From positions 4,161,001 through 4,225,000 of the forward strand of contig NZ_CP104467.1 in assembly GCF_025369935.1 (NCBI RefSeq): DNA of 64,000 bases. Direction: 5' to 3'. Shown here in pieces: positions 17,682 to 24,638 of the stretch; within the stretch, counting starts at the first letter, position 1; every line of letters starts with the position of its first letter. The notes beneath the pieces are model-generated. The model did no database searches. It was given only the letters and a program-made list of their open reading frames with translations, and had not been told where the DNA came from. The position numbers and the translations under genes are program-made. This DNA is from Paenibacillus andongensis. Its GTDB lineage: Bacteria > Bacillota > Bacilli > Paenibacillales > NBRC-103111.

Positions 17682-18356
17682 TCACTTATTGAAGGGAATG
17701 CAATTCTTGATATGTTGAATGTTGTAATGCAGCTTTTTCTCGTCGGCCGTAATTAGTTCAACAAAAGGAATGTTTAATTTCTGCAGCAAGCCCATCTTGT
17801 TCGCATGTAACCCAGTGTCAAAACAGACGATTTCTCCTTCTAAGTCTTTGAGCAGCTGAACAAAGGTACTCGGGAGCAAGGCAAAAGTTGGATCAGATGA
17901 ACGGGCTGCCATTTGACTTTGTACTTGTGAATAGGGAGTCTGGTTGCTTTGATACGGACTGATCCATTTTAGATGAAATAACGGAATGTACATGACTTGA
18001 TAAAGGGGTGAATAAAACACAAAGTAGTCTTGTGCAATATGTCTCACATAACCGTGGATTGTCTGATTACTGGAAATATAAATTTCTACGAATCGATCGA
18101 TCGCACTGTTTAAGATCTGTGCATAAGTGATCTCTCCTGTTTGCTTAACTGGGGCTGGTGGAGACTCCGTGTTCATTTTGTCATCGGCTTGTAATGTGAT
18201 ATTTCTTATATGAGCGATAGGAATATACAAATACTTCTTCTCCATGTAAATGACAATGATATCTGGTCCTACATCGATCAGGTAGCCAATTTTATCCCGA
18301 TCCCCCATCATCTCAATCTGTACCATCATTCCAATATACGTGTTGAAAAACATCAT
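17682..18356 (-). CDS. CotB-like spore coat protein with three Sm-like modules (YwrJ position)
   Basis: 224 residues, paralogue of the protein at 22667-23371. Three beta-rich modules of the DUF2642/CotB type are visible: KIGYLIDVGPDIIVIYM with YLYIPIAHIRNI (about 20-55), FVEIYISSNQTIHGYVRHI with YIPLFHLKWISPY (about 88-135), and a C-terminal copy with IVCFDTGLHANKMGLLQ (about 175-215). Such modules build B. subtilis CotB. It follows the YwrK-like permease gene after 30 bases, the order that B. subtilis ywrJ/ywrK take beside cotB; whether it is the true ywrJ orthologue I cannot confirm. Likely a coat component. Confidence 0.65.
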   Translation of the reverse strand: MMFFNTYIGMMVQIEMMGDRDKIGYLIDVGPDIIVIYMEKKYLYIPIAHIRNITLQADDKMNTESPPAPVKQTGEITYAQILNSAIDRFVEIYISSNQTIHGYVRHIAQDYFVFYSPLYQVMYIPLFHLKWISPYQSNQTPYSQVQSQMAARSSDPTFALLPSTFVQLLKDLEGEIVCFDTGLHANKMGLLQKLNIPFVELITADEKKLHYNIQHIKNCIPFNK

Positions 18357-18386
18357 GGTTGATAACCTCCTTAACTTTCATTTTTT

Positions 18387-19730
18387 TTAAAAAATCCACT
18401 TTACCCAAAAGGCAAGAAAAACCAATGTGAATATTAAAGCTGGAGGAATCGTTATAAATGTAATCTTGCAATAATCCTTCCATGATATTTTCACTTTATG
18501 CTGCCTGAGGATATGGAGCCAAATCAACGAAGCCAGTGTCCCAATTGGCAGAAGTAAAGATCCTAAATCACTACCCACGACACTTGCTAAGTAGGTAACC
18601 TTTAAAGTCAGAGGGTCTAATCCCAAACCCGTTAACGTGAGAGTTCCAATCATTAATGCTGGGTGATTATTTACTAATGTAGACAAGACTGTGACTAGTC
18701 CACCCATTAGCAAGCTACCATTTAATAAATCTCCTGAAGCTAGCGGCTTCAAGAAATTGACTAGCATATGAGTAAGGCCAATATTATTTAATCCATAAAT
18801 GATAACGTACATCCCGAAGGCGAACACGAGAATATGCCACGGAGTCTTCTTTATCATATCGACAGGAGATATTTTGAGATATATCCAACGCCAAGTCAGT
18901 AGAATAATTGATCCAATAACAGCCACAAGACTTACCGGTATATTCATATACGAAGCAGCAAAAAGGCTTACACGAACCATAAATACAAACAATAATATAT
19001 TTCTCATAAATTTTGTTCGATCTTTAATGACTGGCATCGATTTTGGAGGATCAACGTATAAGGGATGTTTTCCAGGTCCTATCGCGTTTAATGGCAATTT
19101 CTTAGGAAGTATGCGGTAAAAACAGAGAAATAAAAGCAATAAAAATACGATTAAACCTAACGTAGAGGGGATAAACATCATTAATGTGTGCATATATAAA
19201 TCCATGCCGACAATTTTTAGCGCAATGAGATTAACAATATTACTAACACCAATAGGAGCACTAGAAGCAGTAGCAATTAGGGCGCCTGAGAGTAAATAGG
19301 GAATTTTCTGATGATTTTTTAAACCTAAATTCTGAAGAACAATAATTAATATAGGCGTTGTTATCATAATGCTGCCATCATTGTTGAAAAATAGAGTCAT
19401 CAGGAAACAAAGTAGATTAACGTACCAAAATAGACGGACCCCTGATCCTCTGGCTCTTGCCATTAAACCTTCTGCTGCCCATTGGAAGAATCCAAAGCTC
19501 TCTAATACGATGGCCATGACGATGGTAGCCATAATCGTGATAGCAGCGTCACTGATCGTATTTGTTATTTTCAGCAAATCAGCAAACGAAACACTGCCAC
19601 TTAGAATGACGAGGACAGCTCCTCCTATTGCCGGAATCGCTTCATTCAACTCCTTAGGACGCCATAGAATGAGGACAACTGTCATTAGAAATGCAGCTAT
19701 TGTTAGGGTTACCATTGAGGAACCGATCAT
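18387..19730 (-). CDS. ArsB/NhaD-superfamily permease (YwrK-like)
   Basis: 447 residues with about 11 membrane helices, ion transporter superfamily. Visible family pieces are the LFFNNDGSIMITTPILIIVL loop and the second half LVNNHPALMIGTL plus GSDLGSLLLPIGTLASLIW, the paired re-entrant motifs of ArsB-type anion pumps. The same length and context (next to cotB/cotG/cotH) as B. subtilis ywrK make it a likely orthologue. Annotated there as an arsenical pump-like protein, but no ars genes are near, so arsenite export is uncertain; its presence in a coat island hints at a role in sporulation. Confidence 0.82.
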   Translation of the reverse strand: MIGSSMVTLTIAAFLMTVVLILWRPKELNEAIPAIGGAVLVILSGSVSFADLLKITNTISDAAITIMATIVMAIVLESFGFFQWAAEGLMARARGSGVRLFWYVNLLCFLMTLFFNNDGSIMITTPILIIVLQNLGLKNHQKIPYLLSGALIATASSAPIGVSNIVNLIALKIVGMDLYMHTLMMFIPSTLGLIVFLLLLFLCFYRILPKKLPLNAIGPGKHPLYVDPPKSMPVIKDRTKFMRNILLFVFMVRVSLFAASYMNIPVSLVAVIGSIILLTWRWIYLKISPVDMIKKTPWHILVFAFGMYVIIYGLNNIGLTHMLVNFLKPLASGDLLNGSLLMGGLVTVLSTLVNNHPALMIGTLTLTGLGLDPLTLKVTYLASVVGSDLGSLLLPIGTLASLIWLHILRQHKVKISWKDYCKITFITIPPALIFTLVFLAFWVKWIF

Positions 19731-19787
19731 AAATTTTCACCCCGCTTTTTGAAGAAGAATTCTTATTAACTATCTGTGAAGACTGCC

Positions 19788-19943
19788 TCATACGTCTATT
19801 CTCTTAATGAATGCCATATCAGGCATAGTCAAGTCTACGGAAGGTGCATTTTCATAAACGGCTTCTATTTCGGGCTGTAAAGGCGGTTTAAGTAAAAAGT
19901 ATAGTAGAATCCCTGCAAATATAATGATAAACATGACGACCAT
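19788..19943 (-). CDS. small single-pass membrane protein
   Basis: 51 residues starting MVVMFIIIFAGILLYF, one clear membrane helix, then a short acidic soluble tail with VDLTMPDMAFIKR. A GGGAGGG site stands eight bases before this ATG; an ATG six bases upstream is the alternative start. It lies upstream of the ArsB-like permease gene in the same direction, with 57 bases between, and may be co-transcribed. Family not recognised. Confidence 0.5.
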   Translation of the reverse strand: MVVMFIIIFAGILLYFLLKPPLQPEIEAVYENAPSVDLTMPDMAFIKRIDV

Positions 19944-20098
19944 TGTCATTCCCTCCCTTCTACCATCTACCACCATCTATCATTAGTAGTTACTGATACA
20001 GTATGTATACGGGACCTGTATACATTTTGCTATAAACGCTTACCCCCATCTTTCAAATATTCCACTTATGTCTAGTAAAGGATGAACTGGAACAACAA

Positions 20099-20128
20099 AA
20101 AAACCAAATGCTATGGGGCATTTGGTTG
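20099..20128 (-). terminator. terminator after cotH
   Basis: ACCAAATGC pairs with GCATTTGGT around TATGG, with an A-run that gives T on the minus strand; directly after the cotH stop codon. Confidence 0.75.
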
Positions 20129-20129
20129 G

Positions 20130-21182
20130 CTAGAGCTTTTCCATTTCTTGCTTAATAATTTCCCGCCTTTCCTTAATGTAGTTCAATATTAATTCTGGCT
20201 CACCTCTGAATTCCGAATAAGGCCATTTACGATTATAATCATTCAGCATATAGGGGGCTATCGTACCGTGTAAATGTTCAATCATCGGGGATATCTGTTT
20301 CCGTGTAAATGATGTACGAAGAATGGAAGTAAGAATTTGTTTATAACGCAGCCTAACGCTCTTGAAATTCATCAGTTTTGCGGTTAAGCCATTGTAGCCT
20401 TTAATGCGAACCAAGTCGCTGCCACATACTTTCCCGTAGCAATTCCTCCCCCACGTGCCTTCATAATCCCAGGGTATGATGCGGTATAATTTGCTTGGCC
20501 TGTGACGATAGATCGCATAATTTTGATCAAAGCCATCAAAATTTCCAGTGAAAACGGCTCCTGCTAACCATCGCAAATAATTATCTATATCCAGATGGGA
20601 TTGTAAGTATTGAGCTAATGGTTTCCCAGACAGTTTATTGATCTTGGAAATGAATGCGCTCAGTTCTTTTCTTTCGGCGCTTAAGCCCATGATTTGCTCG
20701 TATCCTTCAAACATCGACTTCTTATGCCTTTTTGTTTCCGGGTGAAACAGTTCAAAGTTGGCATCATCGTCCACGGCATAGAAAAGGGATTGCGCACTAA
20801 TCCTCCGTTTCCTGAAGAAGTTTTTATCAACAGCTTCTATTTCTAAATAAACCCCCTGATTCTCACCGTTTAGCTTCAATTCAAAATGCTTTGTTTGTGG
20901 ACTAGGTACACCAATTCGTTGGAAAAATCGAAAGGAGAGCGCATTCCGTATCATCGAAGGATCATCATACTCTGCATTCAGATGGTAAGTCTTACCCCCG
21001 TATACAATTTCATACGATTTCTTCCTATACTCTCGCGTGTGCCCACCCCGATAACGAACCTTAATAGGAACATGTTTCCCTTTACTCATTAGTACACCGT
21101 TTACGAATTGATTACTCCAAACATCTTCATTCAACTTCCTAAGCTGCTGATCCTGGATTACGATATGTCGAGTCGGTATCAT
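20130..21182 (-). CDS. cotH: CotH spore coat protein kinase
   Basis: 350 residues, the CotH family of atypical protein kinases that phosphorylate serines of coat proteins (CotB and CotG in B. subtilis) and so control outer-coat assembly. Seen: RYRGGHTREYRKKSY (43-57), HLNAEYDDPSMIRN (67-80), FYAVDDDANFELF (134-146), RWLAGAVFTGNFDGFDQNY (204-222) with the catalytic-region Asp216, and the metal-binding IPWDYEGTWGRN (236-247). All are well conserved against B. subtilis CotH, so the kinase is probably active. It lies just downstream of the octapeptide-repeat gene on the same strand and near a CotB-like gene, the expected substrates. Confidence 0.95.
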   Translation of the reverse strand: MIPTRHIVIQDQQLRKLNEDVWSNQFVNGVLMSKGKHVPIKVRYRGGHTREYRKKSYEIVYGGKTYHLNAEYDDPSMIRNALSFRFFQRIGVPSPQTKHFELKLNGENQGVYLEIEAVDKNFFRKRRISAQSLFYAVDDDANFELFHPETKRHKKSMFEGYEQIMGLSAERKELSAFISKINKLSGKPLAQYLQSHLDIDNYLRWLAGAVFTGNFDGFDQNYAIYRHRPSKLYRIIPWDYEGTWGRNCYGKVCGSDLVRIKGYNGLTAKLMNFKSVRLRYKQILTSILRTSFTRKQISPMIEHLHGTIAPYMLNDYNRKWPYSEFRGEPELILNYIKERREIIKQEMEKL

Positions 21183-21207
21183 GGCACACCGCCTTTTTGC
21201 ATAATAA

Positions 21208-21240
21208 AAAGCCTATCTATAGTAGATAGACTTTCATTCT
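21208..21240 (-). terminator. terminator between the octapeptide-repeat gene and cotH
   Basis: CTATCTA (21213-21219) pairs with TAGATAG (21223-21229); on the minus strand the stem is followed by GGCTTTTTATT. It lies 18 bases beyond the repeat-gene stop, so cotH, 77 bases further on, needs read-through or its own promoter. Confidence 0.7.
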
Positions 21241-21258
21241 AGATTAATTTATTCGTGA

Positions 21259-21603
21259 TTATGAACGATTGCCACGGCTCTTGTTACCTCTTGTTTTGTT
21301 TCCGCGAGTTTTGTTGCCTCTCGTTTTGTCGCTTTTGTTTCCTCTTGTTTTATTACTCTTGTTGCCTCTCGTTTTGTCGCTTTTGTTGCCTCTCGTTTTG
21401 TCGCTTTTGTTGCCTCTCGTTTTGTCACTCTTGATGCCTCTCGTTTTGTCGCTTTTGTTGCCTCTCGTTTTGTCACTCTTGTTGCCTCTCGTTTTGTCGC
21501 TCTTGTTGCCTCTCGTTTTGTCGCTCTTGTTGCCTCTCGTTTTGTCGCTCTTGTTGCCTCTTGTTTTGTCGCAATTGCATTTGTTAGATAAACTAACCTC
21601 CAT
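21259..21603 (-). CDS. octapeptide-repeat basic protein, candidate CotG analogue
   Basis: 114 residues. After the leader MEVSLSNKCNC come ten tandem copies of the octapeptide DKTRGNKS (one DKTRGIKS, one NKTRGNKS), then shorter TRGNK units to the end. The protein is very basic with one Ser and one Thr per repeat. The ATG at 21603 has AAGGAGGT eight bases upstream; the TTG six bases earlier is too close to that site. It lies between cotH and a cotB-like gene, exactly where B. subtilis carries cotG, whose product is likewise a basic tandem-repeat protein phosphorylated by CotH. The repeat sequence is not that of CotG. Role as CotH substrate is inferred. Confidence 0.75.
   Translation of the reverse strand: MEVSLSNKCNCDKTRGNKSDKTRGNKSDKTRGNKSDKTRGNKSDKTRGNKSDKTRGIKSDKTRGNKSDKTRGNKSDKTRGNKSNKTRGNKSDKTRGNKTRGNKTRGNKSRGNRS
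21290..21575 (-). repeat. tandem 24-bp repeat inside the CotG-like gene
   Basis: About eleven copies of a 24-base unit (plus-strand view CTCTCGTTTTGTCGC plus a variable TTTTGTTGC/TCTTGTTGC part). Copies differ by a few bases, mostly synonymous, which fits selection on the encoded octapeptide. The repeat keeps three frames open over most of its length, which explains several spurious long frames on both strands. Confidence 0.85.
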
Positions 21604-21880
21604 CTTCAAAAACCTCCTTATAGTTGATAGTGCAGTCTATGATAGGAGATTTGAATTGGATAGAGATATTGGTTGATATAGAAAAATTAATTATTAGTAG
21701 GTTCATTCTTTTGGTGGAATTATTGCAAAAATAGATTCTAATCTAGTACCTCATCTTTAACGGATACATATACTTATATTACAAATGAGCAGCAATGACA
21801 TTGGTACAGGAGGTGAACACAAACTAGTATCCGCTGCTTATATTCAACTAAACCACATTCCTGAGAGGGGAAATGACAAA

Positions 21881-22504
21881 ATGAGTTTAAACTATTTAGG
21901 TTCATTAATCGGTACTGAGGTTAGAATCAATCGTGGAGGTCCTGACTCTATCGTTGGTAGATTACTCTCCGTCCATCATGATTACTTAGTAGTCCGTATG
22001 AATGATGGAACAATTGTTTACATTCAATTACAGCATATCAAAAGCATTAGTGGCAGCAATGCTAGCAGAGGTAACAAAAGTAACAGTAGCAATGGAAACA
22101 AAAGCAACAGAAGTAACAGAAGCAATAGAAGCGGCAGAACTCCTCAACGTTTTGAGCATGCGTATACCTTTGAAGGACTCTTGAATCAAATGAGATACAC
22201 ATTTGTTCAAATCAACCGCGGAGGCCCTGAGAAAATTGAAGGTCTTGTCGTATATTCCGGGGATAATGTCTTGCTGCTTGTTGTGAATAATGAAATCATC
22301 CGTATTCCAATCTTCCATATTAAAAGTATTAGTGTAGGCAGCAGAAATAATAGCAAAGGCAATAACTCGAATAGCTCTTCCAATAAAAACAACAATAACA
22401 ACAAAAGCAACAATAATAAAAGCAACAATAACAAAAGCAATAAAGCAACAGCCTCACAAATCGTAGCCATTAAACTTTTACTGAAAAAATACCGCGCTCT
22501 TTAA
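21881..22504 (+). CDS. cotB: CotB-like spore coat protein
   Basis: 207 residues. Two CotB-type modules: VRINRGGPDSIVGRLL with VYIQLQHIKSIS (about 10-57) and VQINRGGPEKIEGLVV with IRIPIFHIKSIS (about 109-151). The NRGGPE and HIKSIS signatures are those of B. subtilis CotB. The first module is followed by a Ser/Asn/Lys/Arg-rich stretch (about 58-90), the second by a long Asn/Ser/Lys tract (about 153-188), comparable to the CotB serine-rich region that CotH phosphorylates. The ATG at 21881 has GAGAGGGG ten bases upstream; a longer start at 21785 lacks a ribosome site. Divergent from the repeat gene. Confidence 0.85.
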   Translation: MSLNYLGSLIGTEVRINRGGPDSIVGRLLSVHHDYLVVRMNDGTIVYIQLQHIKSISGSNASRGNKSNSSNGNKSNRSNRSNRSGRTPQRFEHAYTFEGLLNQMRYTFVQINRGGPEKIEGLVVYSGDNVLLLVVNNEIIRIPIFHIKSISVGSRNNSKGNNSNSSSNKNNNNNKSNNNKSNNNKSNKATASQIVAIKLLLKKYRAL

Positions 22505-22649
22505 ATCTAGTAGAACTTGCTGCACATATGATTCCCATATCCTATAACCCCAATCTCGTCGCAGGCGCGCTGATTGCTACGGCATTCAGCGCGCCATTTG
22601 GGGTTATTTATGCACGAAATCAATAAGGCTAAAGCATTTCTACTAGATT
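22504..22649. repeat. 146-base nested inverted repeat between two coat genes
   Basis: Perfect 12-bp outer arms AATCTAGTAGAA (22504-22515) and TTCTACTAGATT (22638-22649) enclose a second structure: ATAACCCCAA (22544-22553) with TTGGGGTTAT (22598-22607) and inside it GGCGCGCTGA (22564-22573) with TCAGCGCGCC (22586-22595). The inner hairpin may act as a terminator for the cotB-like gene. The outer arm ends two bases before the ribosome site of the next gene, so it could also affect translation. No target-site duplication is visible. Confidence 0.75.
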
Positions 22650-22666
22650 GAAAGGAGGTGCAAACT

Positions 22667-23371
22667 GTGGAAGCCATGACAAAACTAATTGACAAACAAG
22701 TGGAGCTATCATTCTCGGGGGTCCAACAACCTTTAAAGGGCGTGCTGCTTGAGGTAGGCAGTGATCTTATCGTGATTTTCAATGAATTTCATTTTTACTA
22801 TATTCCAATTATCCATTTACAGTATTTAAAGATCGATACCTATGCCAACTCTTCCATAGACCCACCTTCGGAATATCCTTTTGACCTTCAGTCTGCGTCA
22901 ATCTCTTATCGTAAGATGTTGATGAGCGCTAAAGGGATGTTCGTTGAAATATATATCACTGGCAATCAAAGCATACATGGGTACTTGACTCATATCATGA
23001 ATGATTATTTTGCCTTCCACTCCCCTGTGTTTCATACAATTTTTATTTCGATGAAGCACGTCAAATATGTGATCCCTTACCATCCTAATACGACACCGTA
23101 CTCGATGAAAATGGAAAATTTTCTCGTACAACCTTCTCAAGTTACGTTTTCACGCACGTTTGATCAACAATTAAAAAAACTGGAAAGCCAGTTTGTTATC
23201 CTGGATCTTGGGGAAAATCCAAGCAAAATTGGCGTCCTTCACTCAGCGGACTATCCTTTTCTCGAGCTTCATACAGCTACCGGGAAATCGATTCTGCATA
23301 GTGAGCATGTGAAAACCATTCATTTGCCATCTGCTCGCAAAAATGACAACTTTGGAGGGCGCATTTTCTAA
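22667..23371 (+). CDS. CotB-like spore coat protein with three Sm-like modules
   Basis: 234 residues from a GTG start eight bases after AAGGAGG (an upstream GTG at 22658 overlaps that site). Paralogue of the gene at 17682-18356. Modules: VELSFSGVQQPLKGVLLEVG with FYYIPIIHLQYL (about 10-48), MFVEIYITGNQSIHGYLTHI with ISMKHVKYVIPY (about 88-138), and FVILDLGENPSKIGVLHS with HSEHVKTIHL (about 180-225). It follows the cotB-like gene in the same direction, behind the nested inverted repeat. A spore-coat role is inferred from the fold and the cluster. Confidence 0.7.
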   Translation: MEAMTKLIDKQVELSFSGVQQPLKGVLLEVGSDLIVIFNEFHFYYIPIIHLQYLKIDTYANSSIDPPSEYPFDLQSASISYRKMLMSAKGMFVEIYITGNQSIHGYLTHIMNDYFAFHSPVFHTIFISMKHVKYVIPYHPNTTPYSMKMENFLVQPSQVTFSRTFDQQLKKLESQFVILDLGENPSKIGVLHSADYPFLELHTATGKSILHSEHVKTIHLPSARKNDNFGGRIF

Positions 23372-23374
23372 CGT

Positions 23375-23400
23375 TGACGTCCAGAATGGACGTCATTTTG
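23375..23400 (+). terminator. terminator closing the coat island
   Basis: TGACGTCCA, loop GAA, TGGACGTCA, then TTTTGC; four bases after the stop codon. Confidence 0.8.
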
Positions 23401-23465
23401 CTTTGCTGTGGCAATTGGGCATTCTGGGCATAGACTAATGCATAAACTTCGAGAGGAAGACCATT

Positions 23466-24353
23466 ATGACCTACAATTATTCTAACCCGCCGCAACCACT
23501 TCAAGCTTGGCCGTTTCAGCATACGAACCACCCCCCGATTCCGCATCCCGCATGGCCTTACATGACTCAGGCTCCTTGGGCTCGGGATTATGAACATGAG
23601 TACCGTGAAAGAGATCAGCCTCTCACTTTTGTACTGATTCACGGCTCGTGGGCAGATACAAGCTTTTGGTCCGGGGTTGCGTCTGAATTACGTAAAAAAG
23701 GCCATACCGTCTATGTTCCTGAATACCCAGGACATGGCGCTGACCCTAACAAGAATGTTACACATGCAGTGATGACCAAATCCATCGCCGATTACGTAAC
23801 ATCTCGCAATTTAAAAAACATTATCTTGGTTGGCCACAGCTTCGGTGGAAGTTTAGTCCAAAAAGTAGCAGAGCTTATCCCCGATCGTCTGAAACGACTC
23901 GTTTTCATGAACGCTTTTGTAGTTAAAGATGGTGGATCGCTAGCCGATGAGTTTCCTCCTTCTATGCAAGCCATGTTTAAACAGCTCATAGAAAGCTCTA
24001 AAGACAATACAGTGATGCTTCCATTTCCTTTTTTCAGAGAATCCTTTGCCAATCTAGCAAGTTATGCGCAAGCTCAACAGCTCTATAAAAAAGTTACACC
24101 CGAACCAGCTGGGCCCTTATTTGAAAAGTTTGATTTGAAGAAATTTTACAGCCTGCAAGTACCCAAAAGCTATGTCCATCTGATGGAAGATACAGTCATA
24201 CCACTTGGAAATCCAGATTATGGCTGGCATCCGCATATGTCAAGCCGACTGGGATTATATCGATTTATTCAAACACACGGTGATCATATGTCAACAACGG
24301 AATACGAGCCGAAGCTTATTGCACGAAAGATTTATGAAGCATCTAGAGACTAA
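23466..24353 (+). CDS. alpha/beta hydrolase with proline/aromatic-rich N-terminal extension
   Basis: 295 residues. The first 50 form an unusual Pro/Trp/Tyr/His-rich extension (NPPQPLQAWPFQ, HPPIPHPAWPYM). The hydrolase core starts at FVLIHGSWADTSFW (oxyanion-hole HG motif), has the nucleophile elbow VGHSFGGSLV, an acid in LMEDTVIP and the catalytic His in HGDHMSTTEY. Substrate unknown; the core is of the salicylate-esterase/pyrethroid-hydrolase-like group. The extension recalls the Pro/Tyr-rich ends of coat proteins, and the gene sits beside the coat island, so a spore-associated esterase is possible but unproven. Confidence 0.75.
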   Translation: MTYNYSNPPQPLQAWPFQHTNHPPIPHPAWPYMTQAPWARDYEHEYRERDQPLTFVLIHGSWADTSFWSGVASELRKKGHTVYVPEYPGHGADPNKNVTHAVMTKSIADYVTSRNLKNIILVGHSFGGSLVQKVAELIPDRLKRLVFMNAFVVKDGGSLADEFPPSMQAMFKQLIESSKDNTVMLPFPFFRESFANLASYAQAQQLYKKVTPEPAGPLFEKFDLKKFYSLQVPKSYVHLMEDTVIPLGNPDYGWHPHMSSRLGLYRFIQTHGDHMSTTEYEPKLIARKIYEASRD

Positions 24354-24508
24354 CAAGCTATCAATAATTGATAAGTATTTAATAATTCATCCAACTCACT
24401 GGATAATCGCAATATGAACTCGGAGCGCAGCTCGTACATGTTTCCAGCATGGTTAAGCTCATCTCTTTTAGCTTCTATTTTCTTCTCTAGTTCAATTAAC
24501 GAGTCCAT
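24350..24508 (-). CDS. Spo0E-like aspartyl-phosphate phosphatase
   Basis: 52 residues, MDSLIELEKKIEAKRDELNH at the N-terminus and the Spo0E-family signature SSELDELLNTYQ near residues 36-47. Such proteins dephosphorylate Spo0A-P and delay entry into sporulation. A GGAGGT site lies eight bases before the ATG. It is convergent with, and overlaps by four bases, the end of the hydrolase gene. Short, but motif, length and ribosome site all agree. Confidence 0.8.
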   Translation of the reverse strand: MDSLIELEKKIEAKRDELNHAGNMYELRSEFILRLSSELDELLNTYQLLIAC

Positions 24509-24597
24509 CGTGCATGACCTCCAGTGAATAGTCTATTATTTATATATTTTATACAAATATTGTTAAGAAAATATGAGTATGACTAAGAAAACTATGA

Positions 24598-24637
24598 AAA
24601 AGCGCAGTTGTTGATGTGACAACATGCGCTTTTTTAG
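24598..24637 (-). terminator. terminator after the PDZ-Lon protease gene
   Basis: AAAGCGCA-GTTGT pairs with ACAAC-A-TGCGCTTT, with A and T runs on the two sides; two bases beyond the stop at 24639. Confidence 0.8.
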
Positions 24638-24638
24638 T

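Noticed and set aside
21290..21575. Possible CRISPR array (regularly spaced 24-base repeats)
   Set aside because: The units are directly adjacent without spacers, and lie inside a coding frame. No cas genes are nearby.
21249..21676. Other long frames over the octapeptide-repeat gene (a TKREATKA-repeat frame on the minus strand, a Leu/Pro-rich frame LLLPLVLSL on the plus strand)
   Set aside because: They exist only because the 24-bp unit is a multiple of three and lacks stops in several frames. Only the DKTRGNKS frame has a good ribosome site, a non-repeat leader and a following terminator.
22207..22470. Leucine-rich antisense frame over the CotB-like gene
   Set aside because: A mirror of the Asn/Lys tract; no ribosome site and no protein-like content.
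22504..22649. Nested inverted repeat taken as a MITE with target duplication
   Set aside because: No flanking duplication could be found, and the element ends exactly at the neighbouring ribosome site, so I kept it as an RNA-level or unknown structure.
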